Source of the DNA: Euglena gracilis
Lineage: Eukaryota > Euglenida > Euglenophyceae > Euglenales
Reading direction: 5' to 3'
DNA: 64,000 nt
Assembly: GCA_039621445.1 (NCBI GenBank)
Contig: CP154956.1
Location: forward strand, 6,012,170 to 6,076,169
Position 1 is the first letter of the stretch. The number at the start of each line of letters is the position of its first letter. Position numbers and translations under genes: made by a program. The notes beneath the pieces were generated by a model, which did not search any database, was not told the DNA's origin, and saw only the letters and a list, made by a program, of their open reading frames with translations. Of the stretch, positions 12,101-20,363 are shown in pieces.

Positions 12101-14736
12101 CATTGAAATTCACTGAAATTAATTAACAACAGAACTCAAGGGGAAAAAAGACAAATACCACCCAAAGTTGCCAACTTCGTCAAAATTTTGCCTAAAATGG
12201 AAAAAAATGCAAACAAAAAAAAGCAAACAAACAAAAAGATGCAAAAAATTCACCCTTGCCTCCCTGCATTCCCCTCCCTGCATCCAGGAACACTGATTTT
12301 TTTTTCATTTTGTTCATTAAAAAAGAACAAAAGCACATTTTTGCAGGGGAAATAAACAAAAAAGCGTCCATTGTGTAATTAGCCTTACTGAAAGGAAGGG
12401 GCATAGAGAATTTGTTGATATGTCTGTATGCCTGGCTTGATTGTTGTCGTACCTGGAAACCAGATGGTGTATCTCTCCGGTGTTTTTTTGGGGGGAGGGG
12501 GACCAGAAGCAACCTTTTCTGATTATTTGCAAAACAATACATTTGCTCAAAATGGTACCATTCAAGGACGTTATTTCAGAACAGCAGCAGACCCTCGGGT
12601 CAGTGGGATGCGAAGGCCGGCGGTAATGGCTGTCGGTGGCCTCTGGGCTGTTGGGGCACGGCATGGAGAAGACAGAGTTGCCCATGCTGGAGTTGGAGGC
12701 GAGGCTGCCGCTGTCGGAAACCATCGACGGGGAGGAGTGCCTGCAGAGGTGGCGATGCTGTCCCACATATGGGTTGTGGTGGACGAGTGCATGCACCATC
12801 TGTGATCCCGTCTAACGGAAAAAAAAACACGTGAAAGCATAACGATAAATGTATGGATATGCTAAACCCCCACTCCAATTGGAAGCACCCCCCCCCTTGG
12901 GTTTCCTGCCCAAATCAAAACAACACCCACCCCACAAGGCGGTCGAGAGCATTCGACTGAAATAAGCCAAAATGCAAAGAAAACTTGCAATATCTGCCCG
13001 AAAACAGGAGCAACACCAGGTGCATGGCACGCTTCATGGCTGCATAGAACAACAGTCGCGTTTCATTCAGTTCGTTTCACATGGGCACCCATGAACGATC
13101 AACGTTTTATAGCGTGGCACCGATAAGCCTTCACGAGGTGATTGGTGAAGGCTTAAAAAGCCAAACAATGGCAAGTTGGCATCCGGTTTAGAAAGAAAAA
13201 TGGCCTACTGTGCGGTTCCCCACGTATTTGTTAAACGGCTATAAGACAGAACCGGGGTTCAAACATGGTTCACGGTGCGGAAACGTGTTTGAACCCTGGT
13301 TCTTGCTTGTCAGATAAGGGGGGTGGATGCCCTTCTGCCATCAAGCATCATCCCAAACAGTAATTCTTCCTGCACAGCTTCCGGGGGGGGGGGGGGGCTC
13401 CGTGTGGGAAATCGCTTATAGCTCGGCTGCCCAGAGGTCGAGGCAGAGGTGCAGATTCTGACATCTAAATGGAGTGGTCACCTGGGGACTCTGTCACTTC
13501 TGCACTGTTCTGGACTGCCATTGAGGGGCTTGACTTGGGGAGATGAGAATGCAGGGGATGTCCGCCCAGCACCCGGGACTGGAGAGGATTGAGATCGAGT
13601 TGCGATGGTAGCTGCACTGGGAGGTGGATGCACAGCCTGTGGTCAAAGAGGAGGTCTTTTTGTGGCAAAATTGAGTGAGAAACAATGCAACGTCCAAACA
13701 ACCACTCTCTCCTTCACGGGGACCGACGTTGAGGGCCAAGCTTGCATCATCGAATTTTGGCAGGTCATTCAGGAAAGGCCCGAATAAACAGGAACTTCAT
13801 CGAAGTTCAGGTGGGGGAGGGCTCTAGGGGCAAATCTGCAGGCAAACCAAGCGCCCGGAGGGGGGGATTCTGAGTTTCAGAGATGGTGAAAGTTTGTAGA
13901 ATGATTTCCCAAAAATACCCCACAACGGTGGGCAAATAAAAAAAATAACAATTCAGCTTCAACAATACTGAACCTTGCCGAAATATCAGTTTTCTCTCCT
14001 CTCCAGTAGGCACACCAATTGCCCATCACTCTCGGTGTTAATATGAACCACATCCTCATCCACTGTGTTGGCCTCGGCGCTCGGGGTAGAAAGCGACAGC
14101 TGCGGCTGTTGAAAGGTCTGAAGACAGCAGAAGGTGATACTGCACAATCCAGTTTTTAAGCACAGGTACATTGTGCCAACACTTTGGAGTACAAAAACTG
14201 TGAAAAGAACGGGAATTCCAGATGATAAAACCTTTACATTTTGTTGTGCTCACCCAATGCTATGACCTGCAAACAAGCAAATCACACCTTGGTGCTTCCC
14301 GGGTGAAAATTTCCCACAGTTGATGGGGGTTAAGTAACAACTTCCTGGGCAGGGAAATCTGCAGAATTCTTTCAACAACAATACATTGTTCACATGAACA
14401 CTGCACACCTCGAACTTTGGGACAGTTGCATGAGTGGAAATGGGAACTCATTCTGCGGTCATTTCTGCCGAGGAACGACTTCCACACATCCACAGACAAA
14501 GTTCGTCCGGAGGGAGAGAGGCAAACACGAGAGGGGTGGGGTGGAAAGGGTCCCCAACCAGTGGCAGTAACCGCAGCGGTTGGGCGGGCAGGCGGGGGAG
14601 CGACTGGGGTGGGTCGAGTCGTCGGCGTGGCCCGGGGTGCAGGGGGGAAGGGGTTGGGGGCGGCAGAGCAGAGTGAGGCCATCGGGGGGGGGGGGGGTGA
14701 AGCTCTCGCAGCACGGGCAGGATCGGAGATAAACGC
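1754..14736 (-). CDS. large multi-exon gene of unknown function (Pro/Ser-rich N-part, coiled-coil/helical C-part)
   Basis: Exons, 5' to 3' on the minus strand: 14559-14736, 14016-14117, 13482-13636, 12559-12799, 11524-11560, 11329-11453, 10980-11148, 10548-10708, 10033-10074, 9685-9768, 6256-6379, 4785-4864, 1886-2013, 1754-1816. All have AG acceptors and GT donors. Phases agree at every junction except 13482/12799 and 10033/9768, where an exon or boundary is missing. Early exons are Pro/Ser/Thr-rich (AVHPPPSAATIATRS, SSPSMVSDSGSLASNSS). Then follow a basic segment (LTETEKKRNPHRSKACKGRY), a Pro-rich linker (KPSPAPPVPIPNPQP), a coiled coil (LQQKLLLQEQEFEESISERD) and long helices (VHRQCDAIGAAILDIIGHSE; NETADAARRLELLQQL). 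I recognise no family. Composition suggests a regulatory or scaffold protein. Neither end is secure. Introns are large and carry several mobile elements. Confidence 0.45.
2014..3535. other. intron sequence with G/C-run repeats
   Basis: Lies in the intron between exons 1886-2013 and 4785-4864 of the large minus-strand gene. It holds long G/C tracts near 2,530-2,850 and 3,110-3,170, and a right-end copy of the TTAAATGAATGTATGG repeat near 2,624-2,641. No exon seen. Confidence 0.35.
3536..4350. repeat. degenerate tandem/dispersed repeat, ~115-bp core, 4 copies
   Basis: The core reads roughly GGCCGTAACTCGGGCTA, then a short variable part, then GTTGGATAGGGCATTCCAAG, then GGCTTCATTTT, then TTTCCTTTGATTTTGCTTC. 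Copies start near 3,598, 3,738, 4,027 and 4,228. A further copy lies in reverse orientation at about 46,731-46,860, so it is a dispersed family rather than a purely local satellite. Confidence 0.7.
5017..5544 (+). CDS. small three-exon candidate gene, 3' part, unknown function
   Basis: Exons 5017-5093, 5179-5311 and 5455-5544. The first follows a strong pyrimidine tract (CTTTTCTTTTCTTTAG) and ends AA|GTGAGC. The second ends GAG|GTGTAT. The third begins after CACGCAG and stops at TGA. Phases join exactly, giving LTGREGGRARMVK, then ERRSWVCEILTKKQKRDYTD, VLIKDMADTARQIGPKATSK and VPEGTILESIEKPVSDDETA. The product is basic and helical in the middle with an acidic tail. I know no match. A frame one base away at the end reads DVLDDVSPTEYKPLKKKKDI before a stop, so the true C-terminus is uncertain. 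It lies in an intron of the minus-strand gene, and its own last intron contains the telomeric array. Confidence 0.33.
5353..5431. repeat. interstitial telomeric repeat (CCCTAA)n, ~13 units
   Basis: Thirteen near-perfect CCCTAA hexamers with no degeneration inside the array. Confidence 0.95.
5545..6055. other. no supported gene
   Basis: An open frame at 5,614-5,904 (plus) has ordinary composition but no clear splice or family support. A second frame near 5,861 competes with it. Confidence 0.3.
6056..6252. repeat. compound microsatellite (CA)n / (GCAC)n
   Basis: (CA)n runs at about 6080-6150 and 6181-6200, followed by (GCAC)n at 6218-6252, directly beside exon 6256-6379 of the large minus-strand gene. 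Confidence 0.97.
6386..8245. other. intron sequence, no exon recognised
   Basis: Part of a large intron of the 1,754-14,736 gene. Mostly unique sequence with G/C runs near 7,250-7,480 and 8,400. Open frames are present but none has paired splice sites or coherent composition. Confidence 0.3.
8246..8330 (+). repeat. dispersed repeat, copy 1 (second copy 29,730-29,811)
   Basis: Both copies share GTTGCACTAAGGCTTCTT, TATGGCCGGCGC, CTTCTGGCC and GCTGTGTGGTGAGTGGCCAG in the same order and spacing, with about 15 differences between them. No element ends could be fixed. Confidence 0.7.
8807..9550. mobile_element. hAT-like non-autonomous element with TGCAATTTTG sub-terminal repeats
   Basis: Begins CAGGGGGGGG and ends CCCTCCCTG, and is flanked by the direct repeat CCTACCA (8800-8806 and 9551-9557). 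The ends are inverted repeats (GGGAAATTGCAC against GAGAAATTGCACAT). Both sub-terminal zones carry clustered TGCAATTTTG/TTTTGTGCAA units, best as five tandem decamers at 9,455-9,515. No transposase frame is visible. The size, CAGGG ends and 7-8-bp duplication point to the hAT superfamily. Confidence 0.65.
8990..9106. mobile_element. perfect 27-bp inverted repeat around a C-rich core, probable TA-flanked MITE
   Basis: 8990-9016 (starting TATTGCAAAAACTGGCTCCT) is exactly reverse-complementary to 9080-9106. The 63-nt spacer is almost only A and C. TA at both outer ends fits a TA target duplication as in Tc1/mariner-type MITEs. It is nested in the element at 8807-9550. Confidence 0.8.
12000..12555. 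other. A-rich intron sequence
   Basis: Intron between exons 12559-12799 and 11524-11560 of the large minus-strand gene. It contains many A6-A10 runs and no exon. Confidence 0.4.
13125..13154. repeat. short hairpin, 10-bp arms
   Basis: AAGCCTTCAC (13125-13134), a 10-nt loop, then GTGAAGGCTT (13145-13154). It is intronic in the large minus-strand gene. Confidence 0.7.
13248..13303. repeat. hairpin, 18-bp arms with one mismatch, 20-nt loop
   Basis: 13248-13265 (AGAACCGGGGTTCAAACA) pairs with 13286-13303 with one mismatch. This could be a MITE remnant or a structured intronic RNA. It looks superficially like a tRNA T-arm, but no tRNA body is present. Confidence 0.7.
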
Positions 14737-14988
14737 CTGAAGCCCCAAATTCACTGAACTGAGTGGAACGCACTGTGGGGCGTGGGTGGCAGGATGCGGT
14801 GCAAAACTTCACGGCACTGGTGGTGCTACACCACCAAAACGCTAACAGACCGGTCTTCTGACAAAAAAAAATGTCGTTGTCCACGTGGTTGCATGTTTAA
14901 TCTGAGAGAGGGCTGACATTCACGCCACTTTGACGATCAGCCCATTAATTCCACAGTCCTTCGCGTATGCTCAGGCCGCTTCCCACAG

Positions 14989-15131
14989 TCTTACGTCTTC
15001 GTTCCACAGTTAAGAAAATTCACGTCTTACGTCTTCGTCCCACAGTTGAGAAAATTCACGTCTTACATCTTCGTCCCACAGTTAAGAAAATTCACGTCTT
15101 ACGTCTTCGTCCCACAGTTAAGAAAATTCAC
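14989..15131. repeat. 36-bp tandem repeat, ~4 copies
   Basis: Unit: CACGTCTTACGTCTTCGTCC followed by CACAGTTAAGAAAATT. Copies differ by one or two bases. Confidence 0.92.
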
Positions 15132-15248
15132 CTCTGGCATTCTTTGAAGAAAAAAAAACATGTACTCCGCAGTGCTATTATTATTACATACTCCGCAATA
15201 ATGCCACCACAACAAACTGCTGGGGTTAAGGTTGAGAAACGTGCACAC

Positions 15249-15360
15249 AAGTGATAAGCTGGACAGTACGGGTCCTGGCAGTCTGTTGAATTGGGGCCGT
15301 TGTGGGCCACGTCGATTCAGTCCCTTCCGGATGTTGTCCAGGGCCAATGCAAGGAAGGGA
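15249..15360 (-). CDS. candidate exon, possibly upstream part of the 1,754-14,736 gene
   Basis: Bounded by TTTTGGAG| and CACTT|GTGTGC. Encodes PFLALALDNIRKGLNRRGPQ and then RPQFNRLPGPVLSSL. The phase does not join directly to exon 14559-14736, so an exon between would be needed. A competing plus-strand reading ends at CAG|GTACGC. Confidence 0.25.
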
Positions 15361-15612
15361 CTCCAAAAGTTTAGAAAGAATCAGGTACGCAGAGGTTTGT
15401 GTTCTTATTCCTAAAAAAAAACAGGGTTGTTTTTATTAATAGAAAGAAAATCATAGATTTGCCAGCTGTGCAGAAAAAAGAAACTGCTGCCCTTTGAAAG
15501 CACAAACATGAAGTTGAAATCACTTTATCATTCAATCAGCCCCCTGGGCTCCAATATAAAAAAAAATAGAATCAACAACGAAAACCTTTCCACGTCATGG
15601 CATGATGGTAAC

Positions 15613-15755
15613 CGTTTGGTGAAGACATGAGCCCTGCTGAATGCCAAACCCTGGGAAGGCACGCTGGAGTTCACCTCACTGAGGCGCTTCGAACCGTGAT
15701 TCTCAGAAGCGAGGGAATCGGCCATGGGGCCATCTTTGGTGGCCAGCATATATTC
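15613..15755 (-). CDS. candidate exon, Ser-rich, unknown
   Basis: Reads EYMLATKDGPMADSLASENH, GSKRLSEVNSSVPSQGLA, FSRAHVFTK, then CG|GTTACC. Its 5' side overlaps the inverted terminus of the repeat at 15,747-16,045, so the exon may start inside the element or be interrupted by it. No family recognised. Confidence 0.28.
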
Positions 15756-16045
15756 ACTTCCCGTGCCTCCCTCCCGTGGGGGGGGGCACTTTTTCCCGGG
15801 CCCAAACCCACCCACCCACCTTTTCGAAAATCCACTCACCCAGGGTGAGGGGTGGGGGTAAACCACCCACCACCCACTATGTGGCCAAAATTGGCCGAAA
15901 ATGCTGAAAAAAAGTTTCCAGACCGGCCTTTGGCTGGGCAAAAACCTGACCCATGGCGCACCCCCCCCCGAGGGGGGACCAGAGCCCCCAACCCACCCGT
16001 CCACTCTCGAAAACCTCCCGGGTGGGTGTTAAATGAATCTATGGT
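15747..16045. mobile_element. MITE-like repeat with CATAGATTCAYTT termini
   Basis: The left end CATATATTCACTT and right end AAATGAATCTATG are inverted repeats, with G/C-run blocks between. The flanks GTGGCCAG and GTGACAAG match at 6 of 8 positions, a possible decayed 8-bp duplication. Related copies lie at about 1,032-1,242 and 27,579-27,802. Confidence 0.5.
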
Positions 16046-16106
16046 GACAAGTCCAATAGCTGTGGTTGCGGAGCAGCAAGGGTGTGTACTCAAAGAGGAT
16101 GGGTAA

Positions 16107-16132
16107 GGGTTAGGGTTAGGGTTAGGGTTAGG
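16107..16132. repeat. interstitial telomeric repeat (TTAGGG)n, 4 units
   Basis: Four TTAGGG units, in the opposite orientation to the array at 5,353. Confidence 0.9.
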
Positions 16133-17907
16133 ATTGGCGCCCCGCTGGTGCAATTGTTTCACGCGGCAAAAATTTTATCCGCTTTGCGAGTACAGCCTGG
16201 AGTTCGTCTTCTCAGGGAGGCCAACTTCTGGGTGGGAGGGAGGTCGGAAAAACTCAACAAGCTTCAAAATTCTACCAGACACCAGTGGTGTCTGAAATAT
16301 AAACAAAAATCATATTAAACAAAAATTTAAAAAAGCAACGCAGAGAGAAATCCCAGAAATTAAGGAAATGCAAATCAAATCTGAACTGCCAAAAAAGGCG
16401 GCGGTAATGTCCAGACATCCCCACTCAGAGGGTGGTGTGGCACTGGTGCCGGTGGCCGACACAGCAGCGGAGGTGGCAGACTCCGCCACGGGCGTCAAAA
16501 ATGCCCGGATGAGCCAGCAGCAGAATTTTTTTGAACCCGGGGTAAAGGAGTAGGGGAACTGGATCATTGGGGGGGGGGGAGCGGGGTGCACATTGGGGGG
16601 TTAATTTTGTGATCCGAAATTATCTTTGGTGTTTGCATTTAAAATAGAGGAAAACCCCTCCAGCCTACTGGGGGTAACCACTCAGCTCAACACTACCCCC
16701 CCCGGGGGGGAGGGGGGGGGCAGGCCCACCCACACACGCACCCCTGACCAATCTCAAAAAAAAAAAATCCCAATCCCAATCCCAATCCCAATCCCAAAAT
16801 CCAAAATCCAAAAATCTCTGGCCGGGAGCCCTGGCACACATCAGCCCATGTGTTGGCGTCGAGAGGGTACGTCTCCTGCCCACCTGAACGACAGGAGTAT
16901 ACAATGTCAGTAGCCTGTGTGGCTTGTGACGCACCATCCTCCTGCAATAACAACATTCCTTTTGTGTCTCTGTGCGGAGGAATACACATCCCCAAGAACT
17001 CATTCAACTGACAAAAAATTTAATTCAAACAGACTGTCAGGTGAACACCAACGCATTTAGAATTTCATCTACAGACTGTGAAGAAACTAAACTCTGGGAG
17101 GGGGACTAAATTTCTTTTCTCCTTTTAGCCCCCCATGGTGTGACAGGGTGATCCTTAAGCGCAAAAAAACAAACTAATATAATGTGGTTCCAAAAAAAAC
17201 ACCGTGAATCGTACACAAACGTATTACAAAAAAAAATTGGCCACAAAACTTTGAATACGAACCGCAAAACAAATTCATGAAACTGACAGCAGATTTTATT
17301 TCAAACCCCTCAGCAAGCCACAGAGGACAATTTGTGCACCATTTGGCGAAATCCTTCCCCAATTTTCCCACTATTCTCCTTCAAGACTCCTGTCCATTGT
17401 AATTTTCATCCGCAAGACATTAAAATGGTTTAATTTTTTTCAGAATATCTCAAAAAACTCAAAAAACTCAAAAACTCCTGTTAAAAATGCTGGCATTTTT
17501 TGAAAGAAAATTAAATGATTTCCTATTTTTTTATAAAAAAATTATAAATATGTAATAAACTAAAAGGAATTCACCAAATTACCTTTTGGCTGTTTGTTGT
17601 TCAAAATAATTCAAATTGTTTTTTTGGGAATTGACTTTCAAAAACAAAAAGAAAATGAAAAAAAAGTTCATTTTCATCGATCTTCTGCTGTGTTTTACCC
17701 TGTTTTCAAATTTGGACAAAAGGATTTTCTTTTGGTGTCCACAGATGAACCACAAAAAAATTTCATGGTGTCTGCAAATGAACCACAAAGATTTTTGGTG
17801 TCCGCAGTGAAAAAGAAAATACCCACCACGCTGCAACGCTAGATGAATGTCAGGAGAATTGAGTTTGCAGAGTGGAGAAAGAAACTACCATCACCATCAG
17901 GCTTCTG
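16133..17907. other. no firm gene; contains a short (TCCCAA)n repeat
   Basis: 16768-16796 is (TCCCAA)4-5. A minus-strand frame near 16,400-16,530 has coding-like Ala/Ser/Thr composition, but the opposite strand is equally plausible. The rest is AT-rich. Confidence 0.35.
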
Positions 17908-18132
17908 TCATTTTCCCTTTCCTCCTTCTTCTTGCCTTCTTCTGTTTCTTCTGTTTGATGGTCGGTCTGCTGGCTTGTATGCACTCTCCTGGCTGGCATG
18001 CACTTTGTCCACGTCGACATTGCAGAACATACTCCAGGTCGCCACACAAACTTTCTCGACCTTGCGTCCCGCAGCACTTGGGTGACTCTCAATGATGGAC
18101 AGCAAATCCTCCCGCTTAGAGACACGCACAAT
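17908..18132 (-). CDS. candidate 3'-terminal exon, unknown protein
   Basis: After CAACATCAG| the frame reads IVRVSKREDLLSIIESHPSA, then GRKVEKVCVATWSMFCNVDV, then HASQESAYKPADRP and an Arg/Asn/Glu-rich basic tail, ending in TGA. Hydrophobic spacing suggests a folded N-terminal half and a disordered tail. No family recognised; upstream exons are not identified. Confidence 0.35.
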   Translation of the reverse strand: MVRVSKREDLLSIIESHPSAAGRKVEKVCVATWSMFCNVDVDKVHASQESAYKPADRPSNRRNRRRQEEGGKGK

Positions 18133-19161
18133 CTGATGTTGACGATTCTTTTTGGTACTTGTGTCCTGAGATCAGTATTACCCAAAGAGTGCACGTTCAA
18201 AAAAAATCAAATTAGGAATAAATTTGAAGGGAAAAAAAACTCGAAAAAAAACTGCACAAAAAAAGTGCAAGAGACGAGCTCCCCCGCCCCCCCCCCCGTG
18301 CTACCAATTTTCCTCTTTGATAGAACCTTCTAATTGGAGTTTGCCAATTTTACTCTCTGCCAAAAACGTTTCCTTCTCTGGCAAAAAAAACAGGGGGATT
18401 CCGAAGAGGGTGATGAAAAATATTGGATCATTCATTAATCTCAACCAAGCCCTGTCGAATTTCGACCAACAATTCATCAATTGACTTGCTCTCAATTACT
18501 GACCCGGCCACCCAGATGCTGCCAACCCAGGGTGTCGAAGGAAGGGGCTTCCATTGAGATCTCCCCATTGTGACTTCAGCATCCCTGACCGAGAAATTTC
18601 ACTTGAAAAAACTCCAATTCCCCCAGTGAAAATTTTTGGATTCTAATGTACCATGCATTGATCATCCATGCATTGATATCCATGTTTTCTCCCTGATGTT
18701 TGAAGCAGACATCAGGAAGTCTCAACGGCGTTCGAAAGGTTTGCACAAAAGAATGGTTGGACAAAATTCGATCTCCAAACCGACAAAAAATAAGCCCTGA
18801 AGACACTTGATGACAAGATTTTTCAATAATGTCAGTTTTTCATGGTGAATAGGCCCATGACATGACAAAAAATGCACATCTGTTAAAAATATTGAGGCCA
18901 TAAAAATCCCCCAAACCTTTTTCTTTGCCGGGGGGTAAATAATTTGGTTGGTGGGCACAGAAGGTGGGATGATTTGGTGGTGGTACAATGGACAAAAGAT
19001 GAAAAGTTAAACTCATACATTGAGGAAAAAAATGAAAATAAGAAACATTCTAGGCACACCTGAAAGACCACAAGCACTTGGTGGGGTGTCTTCACGATCC
19101 GTTTGCCATCCCCTATTGCAAGTGAAAAGGAAGTGGGAAGAAATTGAGTTTGGCAGCACAC

Positions 19162-19215
19162 CAGTTGCTGACGAAAGGGACGTCATACTCGGGGTTCTCC
19201 GAAGAGGCTGCGTGC
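19162..19215 (-). CDS. candidate 54-nt exon
   Basis: Flanked by CATCTGCAG| and CAACTG|GTGTGC. Its length is a multiple of three. Two frames (TQPLRRTPSMTSLSSAT or HAASSENPEYDVPFVSN) are equally open, so the phase is unknown. Confidence 0.18.
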
Positions 19216-20217
19216 CTGCAGATGTCAAGCATGGAGGCAAAAAATATTAAATCCATCACGAAGTGTGCGGGGGGGGGGGGGCTGGCTGACCGCAGTGGAG
19301 CCACGCAAAGGCCGGTGGCAGTAAAACCATGGTTGGATTGAAAGAGCCCCAGCTGTAAAGGTTTTGAAATTGGGAAGGGTTCCAAACTTGTTCCAAATAC
19401 AATCCTTTGACATCTTGATGACAAAAAGGTACTTTTTGTTTGAATTTGAGCTGGACTCGTCCCACCAAGTCTGACTCAAATCCAAGTTTTCTACCCATGG
19501 GGGCAGACATATTTAGTCATATTTTGTGTGGTTCACAAAAGAAATATTAACCACAAAGTCCATATGGTGCTATTTGCATCTGCGTCTGCGTCGTTACAAA
19601 CCATACACACGGTGCAAAAAATATACCAAATAAACACACAGTGGTTGCAGCACAAGCAATTTAGCTCTGCGGCAAGCAATTTTTTGCGGCCAAGGCCAAA
19701 TATATTTTTGCCACAGCACAGCACTAAAAGGTGTTGCTTTGTTATCGAAGAAAATGTTGCTTTGTGCCGCAAATGACTTGGAACAATTTTTATGTAGGAA
19801 CAATTTTTTTTGCTTTTTTCTCTTTTCGCAATGGCAATGCCGAGGAAGAATTTTTTTATATGCGCCCAATGAGCTGCAACAGGTTTATAAATGTGCGCCG
19901 CCACGACCACCGTGCCATTTCCATTCAATTTTGCTGAGAAAAATTTGCCAGTTGCACCAACTGCTAGCATGATTCGGTGCCCACATGTGCACTGCACAAG
20001 TTGCATTGTTTCAGCAACTGTAACATGAAAAAAATGCAAACTGCGTGTATATTCCTTTGACGTGGGATGTACACTTTCTTGCCGGAGAGAGCATGCAAAA
20101 TTATTCGTCATGCAACGCAACACGGTGCATGATTTGGGCAATCGTTTGGACTCGTTACGCCAAAAAAAATTGATGAAAAAAAATGCCAAACAACAATTGT
20201 TCAGAAAATCAAAAACC

Positions 20218-20222
20218 AATGG
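20218..20222. repeat. target-site duplication AATGG, left
   Basis: Matches AATGG at 23808-23812, directly outside the terminal inverted repeats of the 3.6-kb element. Confidence 0.8.
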
Positions 20223-20363
20223 CTTAGGAGGCATAAACTGCCCATGATAAAATTGACCAGGCGCATTGGAAATCGACCCAAAAATAGCAACAAAAAACCC
20301 CCAAAATTTTTAGGTGCCAGAGTTGACTTGAAAGTTTTGGAGGTTTTTTGACGGTGTAGGAGG

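Noticed and set aside
13248-13303. tRNA gene (GGTTCAAAC-like box)
   Set aside because: The GGTTCAAA motif is part of an inverted repeat; no acceptor stem, D-arm or anticodon arm can be drawn around it.
14559-14736. Cys-rich zinc-finger reading (CPCCESF...CPPNRCGYCHW)
   Set aside because: A different frame of this exon joins the next exon in phase and fits the Pro-rich N-terminus. The Cys-rich frame depends on the length of a C13 run.
19533-20234. 233-codon minus-strand open frame
   Set aside because: Composition is driven by a GCAA/TTGC- and A/T-run-rich repeat-like sequence, with Lys/Cys/Asn excess and no motif. The opposite strand also has open frames. It ends next to the 3.6-kb element and may be repeat DNA.
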